Shown here piece after piece: positions 11,219 to 24,499 of a stretch of 64,000 nt of DNA. Under the pieces are notes generated by a model, which was not told where the DNA came from, did not search any database, and worked only from the letters and a program-made list of their open reading frames with translations. Each line of letters opens with the position of its first letter. Positions within the stretch are counted from its first letter, which is position 1. This stretch comes from Paracyclopina nana. Taxonomy: Eukaryota; Arthropoda; Copepoda; Cyclopoida; Cyclopettidae. A program made the position numbers and the translations under genes. The DNA is taken from the NCBI GenBank assembly GCA_019096065.1, contig JAGUCH010000002.1, forward strand, positions 10,428,501 to 10,492,500, read 5' to 3'.

Positions 11219-14200
11219 ATGACAAAAGTCTGGCAGCTTGGTCAACAAATGACAACAATGTCGAACTTTGTGAAAATGCACAAGTCATGGGAGGACAAGC
11301 GGTCGTACCGAGGCTTCGTGCTGGAGAACGGGCTGAAGGTGGTGGTGGTGTCCGATCCTCTGACGGACAAGGCCGCCGCAGCCCTCGATGTGCACGTCGG
11401 TCACATGAGCGACCCGTGGGAGTTGCCCGGGCTGGCGCATTTCTGCGAGCACATGCTGTTCCTGGGGACGGCTAAGTACCCGGACGAGAACGAGTACTCG
11501 CGCTACCTCTCGCAGTCGGGTGGGTCGGCCAACGCGTATACCGACACTGACCACACCAACTTCTACTTCGACGTGAGCCCCCAGCACCTGGAGGGCGCCG
11601 TAGACCGGTTCGCGCAGTTCTTTGTCGAGCCCCTGTTCACCGAGTCGGCGACGGAGCGCGAGGTCCAGGCGGTCAACTCGGAAAACGAGAACAACCAGGC
11701 CACCGACGAATGGCGCCAGCAGCAGATCGAACGCTCCCTCTCCACCTCCGGCCACGACTACGGAAAGTTCGGCACGGGCAACGTCCACACGCTCGCCCAC
11801 GGGCCCATCGCAAACGGCATCAACGTGAGGGAGGAGCTCCTCAAGTTCCACGACAGGTGGTACTCCTCCAACCTCATGTCCTTCGTCATTTTGGGCAACC
11901 AGTCTCTCGACGAGCTCGAGGCCATGGTCAGGCAAAACTTGACCGGCATCAAGAACAAAGCGGCCTCCGTGGCCGAGTGGCTGGAGCATCCTTACGGCGC
12001 CGCCGGCGGCGTCATCACCCACACTGTCCCCGTGAAGGACGTTCGTCTCTTGAAGATCGTCTTCCCCATTCCAGACTACACTGAGCATTACAAGGACAAG
12101 CCGGCCGAATACGTTGCCCACTTGATTGGCCACGAGGGCAAGGGCAGCCTTCTGAGCGAACTCAAGGCCCTCGGCTACGTCAACAGCCTCGTTTCCGGAG
12201 CCGCCCATGGGGGCAAAGGCTTCGGCTTCTTCTACGTATCCGTCGACCTCACCGAACTCGGACTGGAGCACACGGACGATGTCATCCGCATCATGTTCCA
12301 GTATTTTGCCCTTTTGCGTCGAAACGGCGTTCAAGAGTGGATCTTCAACGAGTGCAAAGTGAGCCTTATTCGCTATTTCACCCCACTCACGATTTTCTAC
12401 GCATTATTCCGCAGCTCATTAGCCAAATGAACTTTCGGTTCAAAGACAAGGAGAGGCCGCAAGACTTGGTCCGCATTTTGGCCAATCATTTGCACGACTA
12501 TCCGATGGAAGATGCACTCTCTGGTCCTTGGCTCATGGAAAACTGGAATCCTCTGTTGATCAAGGAGCTGTTGCAAAAACTGGAGCCTGAAAACGTTTTC
12601 GTGTTCGTTGCCTCGCAAAAGTTTGAGAGCATTGCAAACTCCACCGAGAAATGGTATGGGACCAAGTACTCCAGCATCAAGATCTCTATCGACAAGCTTC
12701 AGTCATGGACCGCGATTGAGCCGCATCCCAACCTACGTTTGCCTCCTCCTAATGAATTTATTCCCTCAAACTTTGAGCTTGTTGAAAGAGAGCCATCTCA
12801 AACAGCGGGCGTGAACGTGCCCAAGCTGCTCCAGTCGACTCCTTTTGGCAGCCTTTGGTTTAAGCAAGATACCGAGTTTTTGCTGCCCAAGGCATACCTC
12901 ACTATTCAATTTGAGTCGCCTTTCGCCTACATCGACCCACACTACTGTAATTTGACTGCCATGTATGTCAGGCTCGTGAACGACGCGCTCACCGAGTGAG
13001 TACCAATTCTCACGGCCATAGACGATGCACAAGTAATGCTTCATTTTTCCAGACTTACGTATGATGCGGAATTGGCGGGGCTGCGCTATTCGCTCTCGGC
13101 CTCGCGGCTAGGTTTGATGCTGACCTTATCTGGTTACCACGAGAAGCAGGTAGTCTTTCTTGACAAACTTGTTGAGGCAATGCTTTGCCTTAACGTTGAA
13201 CCGAAACGTTTTGACGTCCTCAAAGAGGCCTATGTGAGGGAACTCACAAACTTTGGCATGGAGCAGCCCTACATCCTCGCTTCCCATCGGGCTCGCCAGC
13301 TTACGTCTTCCCACGTTTGGAGCACCGAACAAATTTTGGCTTCAGCCGAGCAAGCTCACTTGTGTGTGGCTGCAATGCGAACCTTCATTCCACTCTTCTT
13401 CTCGAAAATACACGTTGTCGCTTTGGCATTTGGCAACGTCTCGGTTGCCAATTCATTGGAAGTGATGGAGATGGTCGAAAGTCGCATTCGCTCAACGAAC
13501 TTGGACTTCACTCCTTGTCTACCTAAGTCAGTGCGCCAGCTGGCCTTGACGCCAGGAACCGAAAGGTAGGATCGGGCTTAATTCACAATGCGCATTTGGT
13601 CTCCTCAACTACTTCCAGGTTCTTTGTCGAGACTAATAAGGTACGCAAGAGCTCCTGCATCCTCACGCTTTTTCAAATAGGACTAGATGAGACCGAGAGC
13701 AATGTGCGCGCGGAACTCTTCGCTCAAATCATACATGAGCCTTGCTTTGACATCCTTCGAACTAAGGAGCAACTTGGCTACATTGTGTACAGCAATATTT
13801 CCGTGCAAGGTGGGATTTACTGTTTGCAGTTTACGGTCCAATCATCCAGAAGTCCAGCTTATCTCGAAAGTCGTATCGAGGAGTTTTTGACAAGCTTTCG
13901 TCACACTGTTGAGGTAATTCATTATTAGAGCCCAACTGCAACTTAATCTTAAGATTGTCTCCAAAAAATGATTTTTAAAGTAATGGCTTCTTTCGATATG
14001 TGTTCACCTATTGGGCATTTCGTGTACGATTATTTTAGGTATAAGCCAAAGGCGTGTAGTCGCTAGATTCCATCTAGCCCGGCAACTTGGCTACGCTACA
14101 TTGACAATGGGCTATTTTTGGCTTTTGGTGCACTAATTCTAGAAACTTTATTAATATGACATAATCTACGGATAAAATGGCACCCTTTCTAGCCATAAAA

Positions 14201-16908
14201 CCATATGCAACTCAAGCAAATTTCATTGCTGAAACCAATTTTTTCTAACCTGGCTCCGCTGATCAGCCGATCAAATAAGCCTTGCATTTGAGCGTAAGAA
14301 AATATAGAGGGAGCTCATTTCCTGCGTTTCTGAAAATTCCTCCGCTGATCTTAGGCCTCTGAATGCAGCAGCTTTTCCATTTGCTTTCATATAAAAACTG
14401 ATGATATTGTAGCATAAAACCAAAACATGAGCAGTCATTTGAAGACATTTGCAAAATGTTAGTGTTTTCTGAGAATTTTCTTTTTGCCAAAAGCATAGTT
14501 CCAATTGATATTGAGTTCTTGGGTGAATATGCCATGCACAAACAGAGATTTTTTTACCAAAATTGTTGTTGATAAAAATACTAATAAGTTTACTTTCATC
14601 ATTTTCGAAAATACTCCATAGGTCTAAAGAAAAACTCAAAAATCCTTATTTCCCTTTGCTACGCCGCTGCGTTGATACTAGCTCTATTTTCACAATAGGG
14701 GGCGCTATTTACCCTCGACGGCAGGGGCTATTGCCGCTCGTGATCACGTGACAAAAGTTTCGCGCGCGACAGTTTTTCCAAATATACTTGCGTAAAAAGC
14801 GCCAAAAAGTTAGTCCCTCCAACTAGATGGCGCCACTGTAAGGCAGCTGATTACGCATTATGCTTTGAATGAAACATGGAAAAAAAATATTTTTGGGCCA
14901 CAGCAAAGGCATTGATGACCAAAGAATGACAAGTAAGATCAGCTAGTGCCAAATTTTGGGTTCCTTTGTCGTGCGTGTAAACGTGAGCAGCAGTTGCAGG
15001 CAAGACAATTGTAGTTCGTTAAACTGACACTATAGGGCGAAACTAGAAGTAACATATTTCTGCTAGCGGATTTTAGTTGAAACCATGGAGGGCTGAGAAC
15101 TGCCTTGTCTAGGTGGACTCGCAATTAAAATTGGCTGGTTCTCTGAATAGAGGTGCAGAATCTTTTGGTTCTCCTTGGTTCTCTAAACTACTTGTAGTTT
15201 AAAAGATTTCCTATGCTAAATATACCTATTTTCAAAGCCCTAGATTCAAAGATATTATCAAGTTTTTGAGGACTATTTCTAAAAATTAGGGACAATTCAC
15301 TACTTTTGGCCTGGCTTTTTCCAATTTTCTTAGCTTTTGCCATGCCAGTACAACAACTATAGCATGCCCATCATTATTACCAGAAAATACTTTTTCCTCA
15401 ATTCATTGCAAGAAATGGCTTATTTGTCAAAAAACTGGCTCTTTTTATTGAACCCACACTAGATGAACTTGTTTGTTTTGAACTCACACAGAGTGGAGCT
15501 GCAAAAAGTAAGGCTATTTTTTCTTATTCGATCCTTCATGCTCATGTCTGGATATGATGTGACGCATGATCCAAAATTTCTTGACTTTCATAAATCTTGC
15601 TCAAAATGGTACCATTCTGTTCCTTGAATCAATTGTACTGTTACAAGCTCAAAAAGAGAGCTTTCTTAGTCATTTTGATGCCTACAATTTTAAAAAACTT
15701 TTTGTTTACTTTTTGTTCGAAGCGCTATTTTTGCCGCAATTGCTACGCACGCTTACTCGTACGCCAAAGAACCAAAAATTCAGCACCATCTATTGCATTT
15801 TGTCTGTCTTTTGCTCCCCATAATGCGCTGGAGCTTTTTGTTGTCGCTAGTGGTCAGGGCCTGACGTCAGATTGGGCTGAAGATTCAAAAATATGCTTTT
15901 TAAAAAGCATACAAACCTAAGCCTATTGAAAATAATTTGCTGTCAAAAGACTCCTCATTACCCTGCTGTGAAGTGGTCAAAATTTTTTTGATCAGTCATG
16001 CCTTGATGGAGCTATTGAATTTTTAACGCTTTCAAGAAAGAGACAAACAATCACCACTTAGGTCCATAAATTGGCCTCTATCTAAGCCCTGGAGCATTCC
16101 TAGCCCCATGTTGAATAATAAATTAGTCATCCCACTACATGGGGGTACTAATAGGATAGGTGTCGTTTGATTTTAGATTTTTCCCTTGCCATGAATTTGC
16201 TCCCTAGCTCCTAAGCGAAATCAATTTTAAAGAAAAGCAAAACTTAAAAAATGTATCCAGATCAGAGCAGGTTTTGTATCACCATTTTTTCTTATTGTGT
16301 TTGGATATTCGACTGATTTTCCTAAGACCCATCTAAATATTTCGCAAAAACCGAAGATATGACAAATTATGCCATAGTTTTTGGTAATTCTCATTTGACA
16401 TCCAGAAAACTTTTACTTGCTATAAACTTACTTTCCACTAAAGTATTGGTAAATGTGGCGCTTACAGTGGTAAAAAGCATTCTCAAATGGCTCTATAACT
16501 TAGGCAATGAGCGAGGAGGAATTCCAACGGCACAAGGTTACTCTAATTGAGAGGCGTTTGGAAAAGCCCAAGAAAATGAGGACAAGGGACGACAAGATGT
16601 GGCGAGAAATATCAAACAAAACGTTCAATTTTGAGCGGGCGAGCGTGGAAGTGGCTGCGCTAGCCAAATTGAGCCTCCGAGATATGCTCGACTTTTACGA
16701 CAGCTGCATCGCAGCCTCTGCGAGGAGGAAGCTTTCGGTTCACATTGTGTCCGTGGCTGAGGCAGCTGATGAGCACGCTCCGTTGGATCATCCCAATGAG
16801 CCCAGAGGCCTTGAAATAGTGGACGTTGACGATTTCAAAAAGAGTTTACCTCTCCATCCACTTCCTCGGCCATTCGGCGTGAAAGTGAAATCCCTTGCTG
16901 CTGAATAA
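11219..16908 (+). CDS. IDE: Insulin-degrading enzyme (M16A zinc metalloprotease)
   Basis: Degrades insulin-sized and amyloid-prone peptides in a closed chamber. Exons: 11219-12358, 12415-12995, 13053-13565, 13619-13913 and 16504-16908. The first three introns are only 53-57 bp; the fourth is 2,590 bp and full of repeats. The inverted zinc motif HxxEH is in GLAHFCEHMLFLG, and the third ligand lies in the AVNSENENNQATDEWR segment. Other family landmarks are GNVHTL, FRFKDKERP, SPFAYIDP, the C-terminal-half LRTKEQLGYIV, and the end motif LEKPKK...FNF. Total length is about 978 residues, as expected for IDE. The first ATG (11219) is chosen, but ATGs at 11249 and 11276 are also possible. No mitochondrial presequence is obvious. 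The stop codon overlaps an AATAAA. Confidence 0.95.
14040..14900. repeat. Interspersed repeat in IDE intron 4 (holds the empty site of the 3.9-kb element)
   Basis: Inverted relative of 3590-3927 plus 5861-5905. Around 14078-14106 the sequence runs unbroken across the point where the foldback element is inserted at 3928. The right part (14824-14900, CTAGATGGCGCCACTGTAAGG) also resembles 9832-9930. A segment at 14280-14680 appears extra compared with the 3.6-kb copy. Confidence 0.7.
14940..15850. repeat. Interspersed repeat family, copy 2 (IDE intron 4)
   Basis: The right part is the reverse complement of 7240-7900. The whole matches, with gaps, 34360-35930 in the same orientation (for example GGTTCTC...CTACTTGTA, TTTCCAAT and GGTACC-bearing stretches). 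No coding capacity. Confidence 0.75.
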
Positions 16909-16912
16909 TAAA
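16907..16912 (+). terminator. Polyadenylation signal of IDE
   Basis: AATAAA begins inside the IDE stop codon TAA (16906-16908), so the 3' UTR must be only tens of bases long. The next gene starts at 17001. Confidence 0.7.
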
Positions 16913-17000
16913 GCCTCGTTGAGAAAGCAGCTCTTTGTTCGCATGCGCGCGGGTGCTCTGCATCAACATCATAAGTAGCGGTGACGACCTTGGGATCAGC

Positions 17001-19335
17001 ATGGATTGGGAGGACTCCAGATCGGAGTTCTTCCAGGAGACCTACCCCTGCGACAGGAGCATCAGCGACTCGGTTGGCGCAAGCAATACAAGCACTGGTC
17101 GCAAAACCGGGGCTGGTACCATGCAAGGAACCCTGGAGAGTAGGCAAAACGCAGCAGCTGCCCCTGCGTCAGTGGCTGTGGAGGAGGAAGCACATCAGGC
17201 TGACCAACTCACTAGGCACGATGCTGCTCGCTCATCTGGGACAAAGCCAAGAATGCGTGCGGCCGTGCAAGGTCTCGAAGAGCAAGACTCGGATGACGGG
17301 GACATTGAGGTTGTGGACTTTACCGACGGTAACATTCTGATTTGCCAGTTTGATGCTAGACCACTAGAGTCTTTGTCGCCCTGTAGAAAATCTAGCCACT
17401 GAGGTTGAGAGCTGGCAAAACCGGAAGAAGCTCAGGGATATGCCCATACCGCTTGAGCAAAAAAAGGCGCTGAGAGCCCAGTACGAAAAGTGCCCCAAAA
17501 TCAAGCTGAACCGGATGCGAGCCATTCGCTTTGCGCTCAGCCGCTTTGGTCATGCCTTTCTAATGGTAGCTTCATCCGTCTGCACGTGAGTTCTGCTTGG
17601 TGGGTGAGAACCAAAGCACAACTTGGACTGATTTTTATTTCTTATGCACAGCCTCGTGACAAGGTGGAACAGACCTTTGATCGGGGTGGACCGTCGTCGG
17701 GGTCCCGAGATGTTTGCGGTCCTCTCGTTGCAAAAGCTGATGATGTTGCTGAGCGCAATGGTCAGCCTCACCGTTCTCTCCTTCCTGCTCCTCCCCTACC
17801 TCGTATTCGCCTGCAATTTCTCGCTGCACCACTGCCAACCTCTGGTTGTGGATGACGTGAGCAACGGGACCTTGAGCAATGCAAGCTGGTGGTGGTGGAG
17901 AGCTGCCATTTTAGCCACCCACCAAAGCGTCGAGATGAGCGGTGGTTCTTCCTCCGACAAACGAATTCCTTTCTATTACGGCTTCCTGGAGGTGAACTCG
18001 GACTTGGGCTACAATGACCTTTCTCAAGCTTTTGGCTCGCATCTGCCTCTTATTTACGTGTGCGTGAGCGTGCTCTGCCAGTTGGGACTCATCGCCTACA
18101 TTGGAGGCCAGTTGAGAGGCCTCGTGAAGCGGCTGGTGTGCGAGGACTCGAGCGACTCGTGGTTCAAGAGCCTCTACTCGAGCTGGAACCACAACGTGGT
18201 TTGTCGAACCTCCTGTCTGCTCAAGCACCGCTCCGTCTACCGACACTTGAAGCACAAGCTGGAGCTGAGCCAGAGGTTCGCCAAGACGTGCTGCACCCGT
18301 TGTCTAACCATTGCTGCCCGCCTCCTCTCCCTGGTCCTCATGCTCGCTTCCTGGGTCGGCATTGTTCTCGCCATTCACTTCTCCGTTCTGGTTCAGCTCC
18401 AGCCTCTCGCTGCTGTTGAAGCGTTCATGCCGAGCGAGTGGGTGGCGTATGCTCTGCCTGTGGCTCTTCTCTCGCTCACCAAATTGGTGTCAGTGCCGCT
18501 GGCTGGCCTCCTTGAGAAGTGGGAGCGTTACCCGTTCCACGTGAGGGCGGTGATCTACACGGTGCGTTTGTTCGTGTGCCGCGCGGCGGCCCTCTTCACC
18601 CTCATTTCAACTGTGTTCCACGTGCGACTGCGCCGCGGCTACCAGGGCGCCTGCTGGGAGGACCACCTCTGCAACCAGATGATCGCCGTGGCCGCCGCCG
18701 ACATTGCCATCGACTGGGCACTAGTACTGCTCCTTCGCTTCCCCTGTGTCCTCCTTGCCAGCCTCTATAAGAGAGAATGGAGCTGCTCGACCAAGCTCAA
18801 CTACAACCCCTACGAGACGACAGTGGACCTGGTGCTCGACCTCTGCTTACTTAGTGCTGGCCTCCTCTACTGCCCCCCGCTCCCAGTGGTGATGTGTGCC
18901 AAACTCTGCGTGAGCTACCCGCTGCGCATGTATGACATATGGGTGAACTGCTCGGCCTCAAGAGAAGTCCACTCGCCCACTTGCATCCGCTTCCTCTTTG
19001 TGGGATTCTCAGCAGTTGCCCTCCTCTTCTCCACCCTGCTCATGGCCTTCGGGATGGTGTACAATCCCGTGTCGACGGGCTGCGGCCCATTTTCCGCCAT
19101 TGGCGGACACATGAGCGAGGTGGTCAAGTTTGAGTGGCGCGCCAACTTGAAAACAAGCATTTCGGCCTACATCATGGCCTCACTGATCGTTGTGCTCCTG
19201 TTTGGACTCTACATTTCGCATTTGAAGCGGCTCTCCGCGGAGAAGAGTGCGTCGCAATTGAAATGCCAACTGGCGATAGCCACTCAGGAAAAGTGCTACC
19301 TCATCTCTAAGATAAAGAGGCCGAAACCGAAATGA
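17001..19335 (+). CDS. TMC-like (transmembrane channel-like) multipass membrane protein
   Basis: Exons 17001-17328, 17387-17585 and 17652-19335, GT-AG with matching phases. The order follows the TMC family: an acidic low-complexity N terminus; a basic stretch RKKLRDMPIPLEQKKALR; a first membrane segment after GPEM; a luminal loop with NGT/NAS sites; the IPFYYGF motif; AFGSHLPLIYVCVSVLCQ; an intracellular loop; then several more spans. The TMC signature region is present but unusual (ACWEDHLCNQMIAV in place of CWE-T-VGQE-Y-L). It is followed by LLYCPPLPVV and the late TGCGPF motif. I count about eight to nine hydrophobic segments. TMC proteins act in mechanosensory channel complexes, but the altered signature makes the exact role uncertain. 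STRA6 was considered and set aside. Only 92 bp separate it from IDE. Confidence 0.75.
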
Positions 19336-19354
19336 TGAAAAACTAGCATGCATT

Positions 19355-19996
<642 letters not shown>

Positions 19997-20270
19997 TGTT
20001 GGAACCGGGCTGATATCCCGTGTTGGAACCGGGCTATTAGTTTAGATCATCTTGGTCTAACCAAATACATATCAGTCCTGGTCTATCCAAGGACTGTGTG
20101 TTCTAACAGTCGATCCAAGGATGATCCGTCTAGTCGATCTGGCGACTGTCCCAAGCTGTAGTCGATCCAGGGATGATATGTTTTGTCGATGCAAGGCCGG
20201 TTCGTCATAGTCTATCCATGGACAATCCGTTGTCGATCCAAGGGTAGGAGTCCATAAGTAGCACTAAGCA
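19997..20270. repeat. CCCGGTTCCAAC fragment plus degenerate GTCGATCCAAGGATGAT array
   Basis: The first 45 bp hold two close copies of the terminal motif of the 155-bp MITE family seen at 30219, 46883, 47104 and 57636. From about 20050 a degenerate tandem of GTCGATCCAAGG follows. This DNA cuts off the P450 pseudogene. Confidence 0.6.
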
Positions 20271-20754
20271 TCCAGTAATATACCCTGCTGGATGGAATTC
20301 CTGTAAAAAGTCTGCTAAGTCAAAAGTCCTGATATATGAACTCCTCATTGTAATGCTAATCAACTGTCTGAGGTTCGAATCTAGGTAGATCCTCTCTTTT
20401 TTCTAACTTCTTTGGAATTTGGATTAGTTCCATGGAATATGAGGAGCATAAAATTACTTAAAATCCCTCAAATCAAACTGTTTAAGTTCAGTGGCCTTAG
20501 TAGGGTCCCTTGCAATCTCATCCTTCAAATGATTGTATAATTGCCTGCACAGATGATCTGTTGGTGCTTGAGGACAAGGATGATCAACAGGCACAGTCTT
20601 CAGCTTGAAAGTGGGAGCATCAGTACCATTTGATATTCCCTTGAGCAGAACACAATCCAAGAGTTAACATTAGAATCACAAGAAGATATAGATAAGCTTT
20701 TTAATGGACTTGCATTAAGGTTCATATTATTGTATTTATGGTCTTTCATAAAAA

Positions 20755-21115
20755 ATTGGGACTTTTGACATCCAGTCTTTAGACAAGAGGACTTTTGATA
20801 TCTGGTCTTTATAAGAGCAGACTTAAAGTATCTGGACTTTTTCAAACCAGACTTTTATCTGGACATTTCACATCACAGACTTTTTACTGTACATCCTGCT
20901 GGATTGGCCTATGCTCAATGTCACATGGCACAATGTCTCATAGCAAATTGTCACATAGCATATTGTCACATAGCAAATGGTCTCATAGCATTTTGTCCCA
21001 TATCATTTGGTCTCATAGCAAATTGTTACATAGGGATTTGTCACGTAGGCATTTTTCACATAGCATATTGTGACATAGCACAATGGCCCATAGCAAATTG
21101 TCCCATAATAAATTG
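20755..21115. repeat. Two adjoining degenerate minisatellites
   Basis: 20755-20880 repeats GACTTTTGATATCTGG at about 30-bp spacing. 20905-21115 repeats CATAGCAAATTGTCA at about 18-bp spacing, roughly twelve units. The short reading frames across them are by-products of the repeats. The stretch 20271-20754 holds nothing recognised apart from a box B-like GGTTCGAATC at 20373. Confidence 0.8.
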
Positions 21116-21677
21116 TTTTGGCAGCGTATTGGGGTACTTCTCTAATAAACATTTTAAGATTTAAAGAGAAAATGGTTTAATTGTAAAACCATAGTTTCTG
21201 AGTGATTAACTGTAAATGCATAAATATGCGGTATTAGGAGCAACTTGTGTTATTGTCATACTTGGGTGTTCTCAATTTTAGGGGCAGTTATTTGACATAA
21301 ACCAAAACACTTATTGTAAAAGTACCCCCAAAATTATCCAACACTATCATGACAAAAATAAAAGTTGTTGAATATACCACATCTTCATAATAAAATCTAA
21401 TTTTCAGCTCATTATATTTAAGTTCATTTAACAACAGTTAAAGTTTTAACAACATTGATGTATGTTTATTATAAAAGTATCCTAAAAAGCAATCAAATTT
21501 AATTTAAGTAAATATAAAAGTTACTTGCCACAACCAATAATTATAATAAAATTTCATTTTTGAAGGTGAAAATGAATTATGTAACATACAAACTTAATTC
21601 TTGCAACTAACACCATTTTTTTCAAAAAATCATCAAACTTTTAGTAAGGAAGTACCCCCAGATGCTGCCAAAACCAA
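21116..21677. mobile_element. Small TIR element (MITE, about 560 bp)
   Basis: The left end TTTTGGCAGCGTATTGGGG and the right end (reverse complement TTTTGGCAGCATCTGGGGG) form terminal inverted repeats of about 24 bp. The interior is very AT-rich, without an ORF. Confidence 0.7.
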
Positions 21678-21839
21678 AGATGACTATAATAAAAAATGTT
21701 AACAACATATTATTATTATAAAAAAATTTCAAAGGTCATGAATCTCAAGTCTGTTAAACAAAGTTATTATGGCTAAAATTAGCAAAACTTTGACGGCCAA
21801 TATCTGGCTAAAAAAAAGGGTCTTTTTTATTCTTTTATT

Positions 21840-22350
21840 TGAAAGTACTAACCTCTCAGCGATCAACTTTTCCGCGATCCACTTGTCAGCAGTCAACTTT
21901 CCCGCGATCCACTCAAATGTACTTTAGATGATTGTATAAAAGATAAGATGAAACTAATTTGTCAGCAAAAAAAGAGTTTAAGGTTTTGGTTTTACTTCAA
22001 AAAATACAATGAAGTAGGTCGAGTTGCACTACTGTGTAAATATTTTCAATTTTTTTCAATCTTTTGCTGCTGCTTTGCTGCCCAATGAAAAAGTGATAAA
22101 GTTGCCAGCAGTATATAGAAAAAGAAAAGAGCCCAAACTACACCTTTTCCAGTCATTATGCTTAAGCCCTGTCGATGAGAGCTAATTTGGTGAAAACAGC
22201 TCTAGTCCTACTTTATTTTACCGCATACTGTATAATGCAATAATCGGAATTATAGAGCAAGTAAATTACAAAGGTACAATAATATCGGGGTAAAGTGGAT
22301 CGCGGTAAATCGGACCGCTGAAAAGTTGATCGTGGAAAAGTGGATTCTCA
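21840..22350. mobile_element. GATCGCGG-ended element, copy 1
   Basis: The left end repeats CCGCGATCCACTT/GATCAACTTTTC three to four times; the right end carries the same words in inverted orientation (AAGTGGATCGCGG). The core of about 400 bp matches 47650-48180 in reverse orientation. No ORF. Confidence 0.8.
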
Positions 22351-22489
22351 GTTTGGCTGATATACCCTGACTCAGTGCAAAAAATGAAAAAAAAATCATC
22401 CGGGGGGGAAGGTTTCTCAATTTTGCTCCGAAGTTACCCCCCAAAAATCATGTTTTGCCCCTTGGAGCACAGTGGGCATTCATGATGAC

Positions 22490-22775
22490 AACTTTTATGC
22501 CGTTTCCAAAGAGACTCTCAGGGGGTCTAACATTGCGCAAAAAATGGGTTCCTAAATGTTGCTTAATATGGACACTAGGGAGGTCCAAAGTTTTACCAAA
22601 TAAGAATTTCACAAAACTTTGTGGGCCCATAACTCCACTCCCAGGGGTCCAAGGGCAAAACCCTTTGGCACAGTGAACCCCTTAGGGTAGACCCTCCAAA
22701 TGGTCCATAACATTTCCAGAAAGCTTTCGGTGACATTAGACTCACTCTTCCTTTTGAGATTCCAACTCTTAAGTA
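22490..22775 (+). repeat. Direct repeat flanking LTR element 1, left copy
   Basis: The words CCACTCCCAGGGGTC, AGGGCAAAACCCTTTGGCACA and CTTTCGGTG recur in the same order and orientation at 28800-28985, on the other side of the LTR retrotransposon. The surrounding 22351-22982 contains no gene. Confidence 0.7.
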
Positions 22776-22982
22776 GCAAAATATGTGAAGCAATTTAAAT
22801 TATAGTTTGGCACTCCATATCTCCCTTCCAGGCCATTCTAGCCATTTGCTTATGAAATAAAAACTTAGCTCTTTTGACTTTATGAGGGGTCTTTCTCGCT
22901 CTAATGACTGAAAAAAGTACGTCGAAGGGAGCTACAGATTTTTTTAAATCAACCTTTGGCTGATTCTGTGCGAAAAATGAAA

Positions 22983-23221
22983 TGTTATGTTTTTATAACC
23001 TTCATCATGGCGCTAGCGCGTCGTGTTGTAGTAAAATGTAGTAGTATAGTAGTATAGTACGAGCCGCGCTGCCTAACCACACTTTCACCTAAGCAGGATG
23101 TGCAATGCTATTCACCTTGACAGTACATTGTATATACAGTGCTTGGTTGAGAAATAAACTCAGTTGTGGCTTTGTACGAGAGAAGTCAAGTCCCATCATG
23201 TAGACACCAAATTTTACAACA
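22983..23221 (+). repeat. 5' LTR of element 1
   Basis: 239 bp, TG...CA ends, no difference seen from the 3' LTR. It is followed directly by ACTGGTGGCAGC, a likely primer-binding site containing the usual TGG start. Confidence 0.93.
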
Positions 23222-23290
23222 ACTGGTGGCAGCTCACTTACCTGCAGCCCTGGAGGGAATGAGAAGTGAGTGATGCTGTGTCCTATTTAA

Positions 23291-24418
23291 ATGGCTGATA
23301 GTGAGGACGAATTTTACAAAGAGGCTTCATCTGAGGGAACAATTCGACCTACTGCTCCACCACAAGAGGATAACACAGAAACCTCCGCATTTCCTCAACA
23401 ATATCTGTTCACCATGGCTCAGCGTAATATCAAGGCAATTGATGTACCCGAATTTAGTGGGGACTTGGCAGTTGACAAGCTGCAAGCACGAGCATGGGCT
23501 AGGAGGATCGACCATTTAAGAGCCCTTGCCTACGAAAACATCCCAGCTGGACAGCCGCAAAGATGGACGGACGAAATGACAGCCATGTACGCTGCCATGG
23601 CACTCAAAGCCAAGGCAGCACAATGGTATAACACCCTAAAGGAAGAGGGATTTGCTCCTAAAAAGTGGAGTGGAGTATCTGGTCTGAAGAAGGAGTTCCT
23701 GGATCATTGGCACCATGAGGCCAGTTTAGCCAAACAGTCCGCAATCGAGGACAGCCTGGTGCAGGAGGCATCAGAATCCGTGCGTGATTTCTATGACCAT
23801 GTAAAAACTGGAGTCATGACCCTGATGGAAACTTTCATCGTCCTTGGTGAGGGTGAGTACGCCACAAATGACGCTGCCGTAGAAATGTGCAAGAGGAGCG
23901 CATAAGTGTTCGCATGCCGGCGAAAGTTCATTCAAGGTCTGTTACCTGCCATCAAGAAGCAGGTGATCGTGCATGACATCACGGACCTTAAGGAAATCTT
24001 CAAGGTTGCTAAGCGTGTAGAGGCCTCATTGTCAAGTGAAAAGAAAGCCACCGTACCAGTCCCTGAAGTCCATGCTGTTGAGCAAGCCGACAGTGCTCAG
24101 GAGAGCAATCCTCACGACCAGCCTCTGACACTAGGAGCACTTGTGAATCTCATCAATGGAAGTGGAGCGCGAGGACAAGTGCAAGGACAAGCCCGAGGAC
24201 AAGTGCGGGGTCCTGCAAGTGGACAGTTCCGAGCCAACATGGTCTGCTGGTATTGCACCAAGAAGAATCATAGTGAGGCTGAGTGCTTTTCCAGGCAAGC
24301 AGATGCTGCTAAGGGCATGTACAACCCAAGGCCTGGCAGTAAAAGAGCAACAGAGCAGGAGGCAAATAAGGTCAATGAAGTTCGTGCCTCCTACCATTCC
24401 AACCCTTTAAACTGGTAA
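23291..24418 (+). pseudogene. gag of LTR element 1 (one in-frame stop)
   Basis: Capsid-type polyprotein. It starts MADSEDEFYKEAS, contains a gag core with WARRIDHLRAL and AMALKAKAAQWYNTL, and has one C-terminal zinc knuckle of CX2CX4HX4C type (CWYCTKKNHSEAEC). The frame is interrupted by a single TAA at 23903-23905 and then continues without a shift to 24418. The protease frame follows in a different frame. Whether the TAA is a mutation or is read through cannot be told from one copy. Confidence 0.85.
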
Positions 24419-24499
24419 ACGACCAGGGTGGGCTCCGCACCACTGGTCGTCGCAAGGTTGTTGAGCTTTTTCACGCAATCACAAGTTTCAGCCTGCTAT

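Noticed and set aside
11285..12334. Long minus-strand frame opposite IDE exon 1 (349 codons)
   Set aside because: Shadow of a GC-rich real exon; no family resemblance on the minus strand, strong M16 homology on plus.
17644..19335. STRA6-like retinol receptor
   Set aside because: First impression from the many membrane spans; the FYYGF, CWED, LPPLP-type and CGPF landmarks in order fit the TMC family better.
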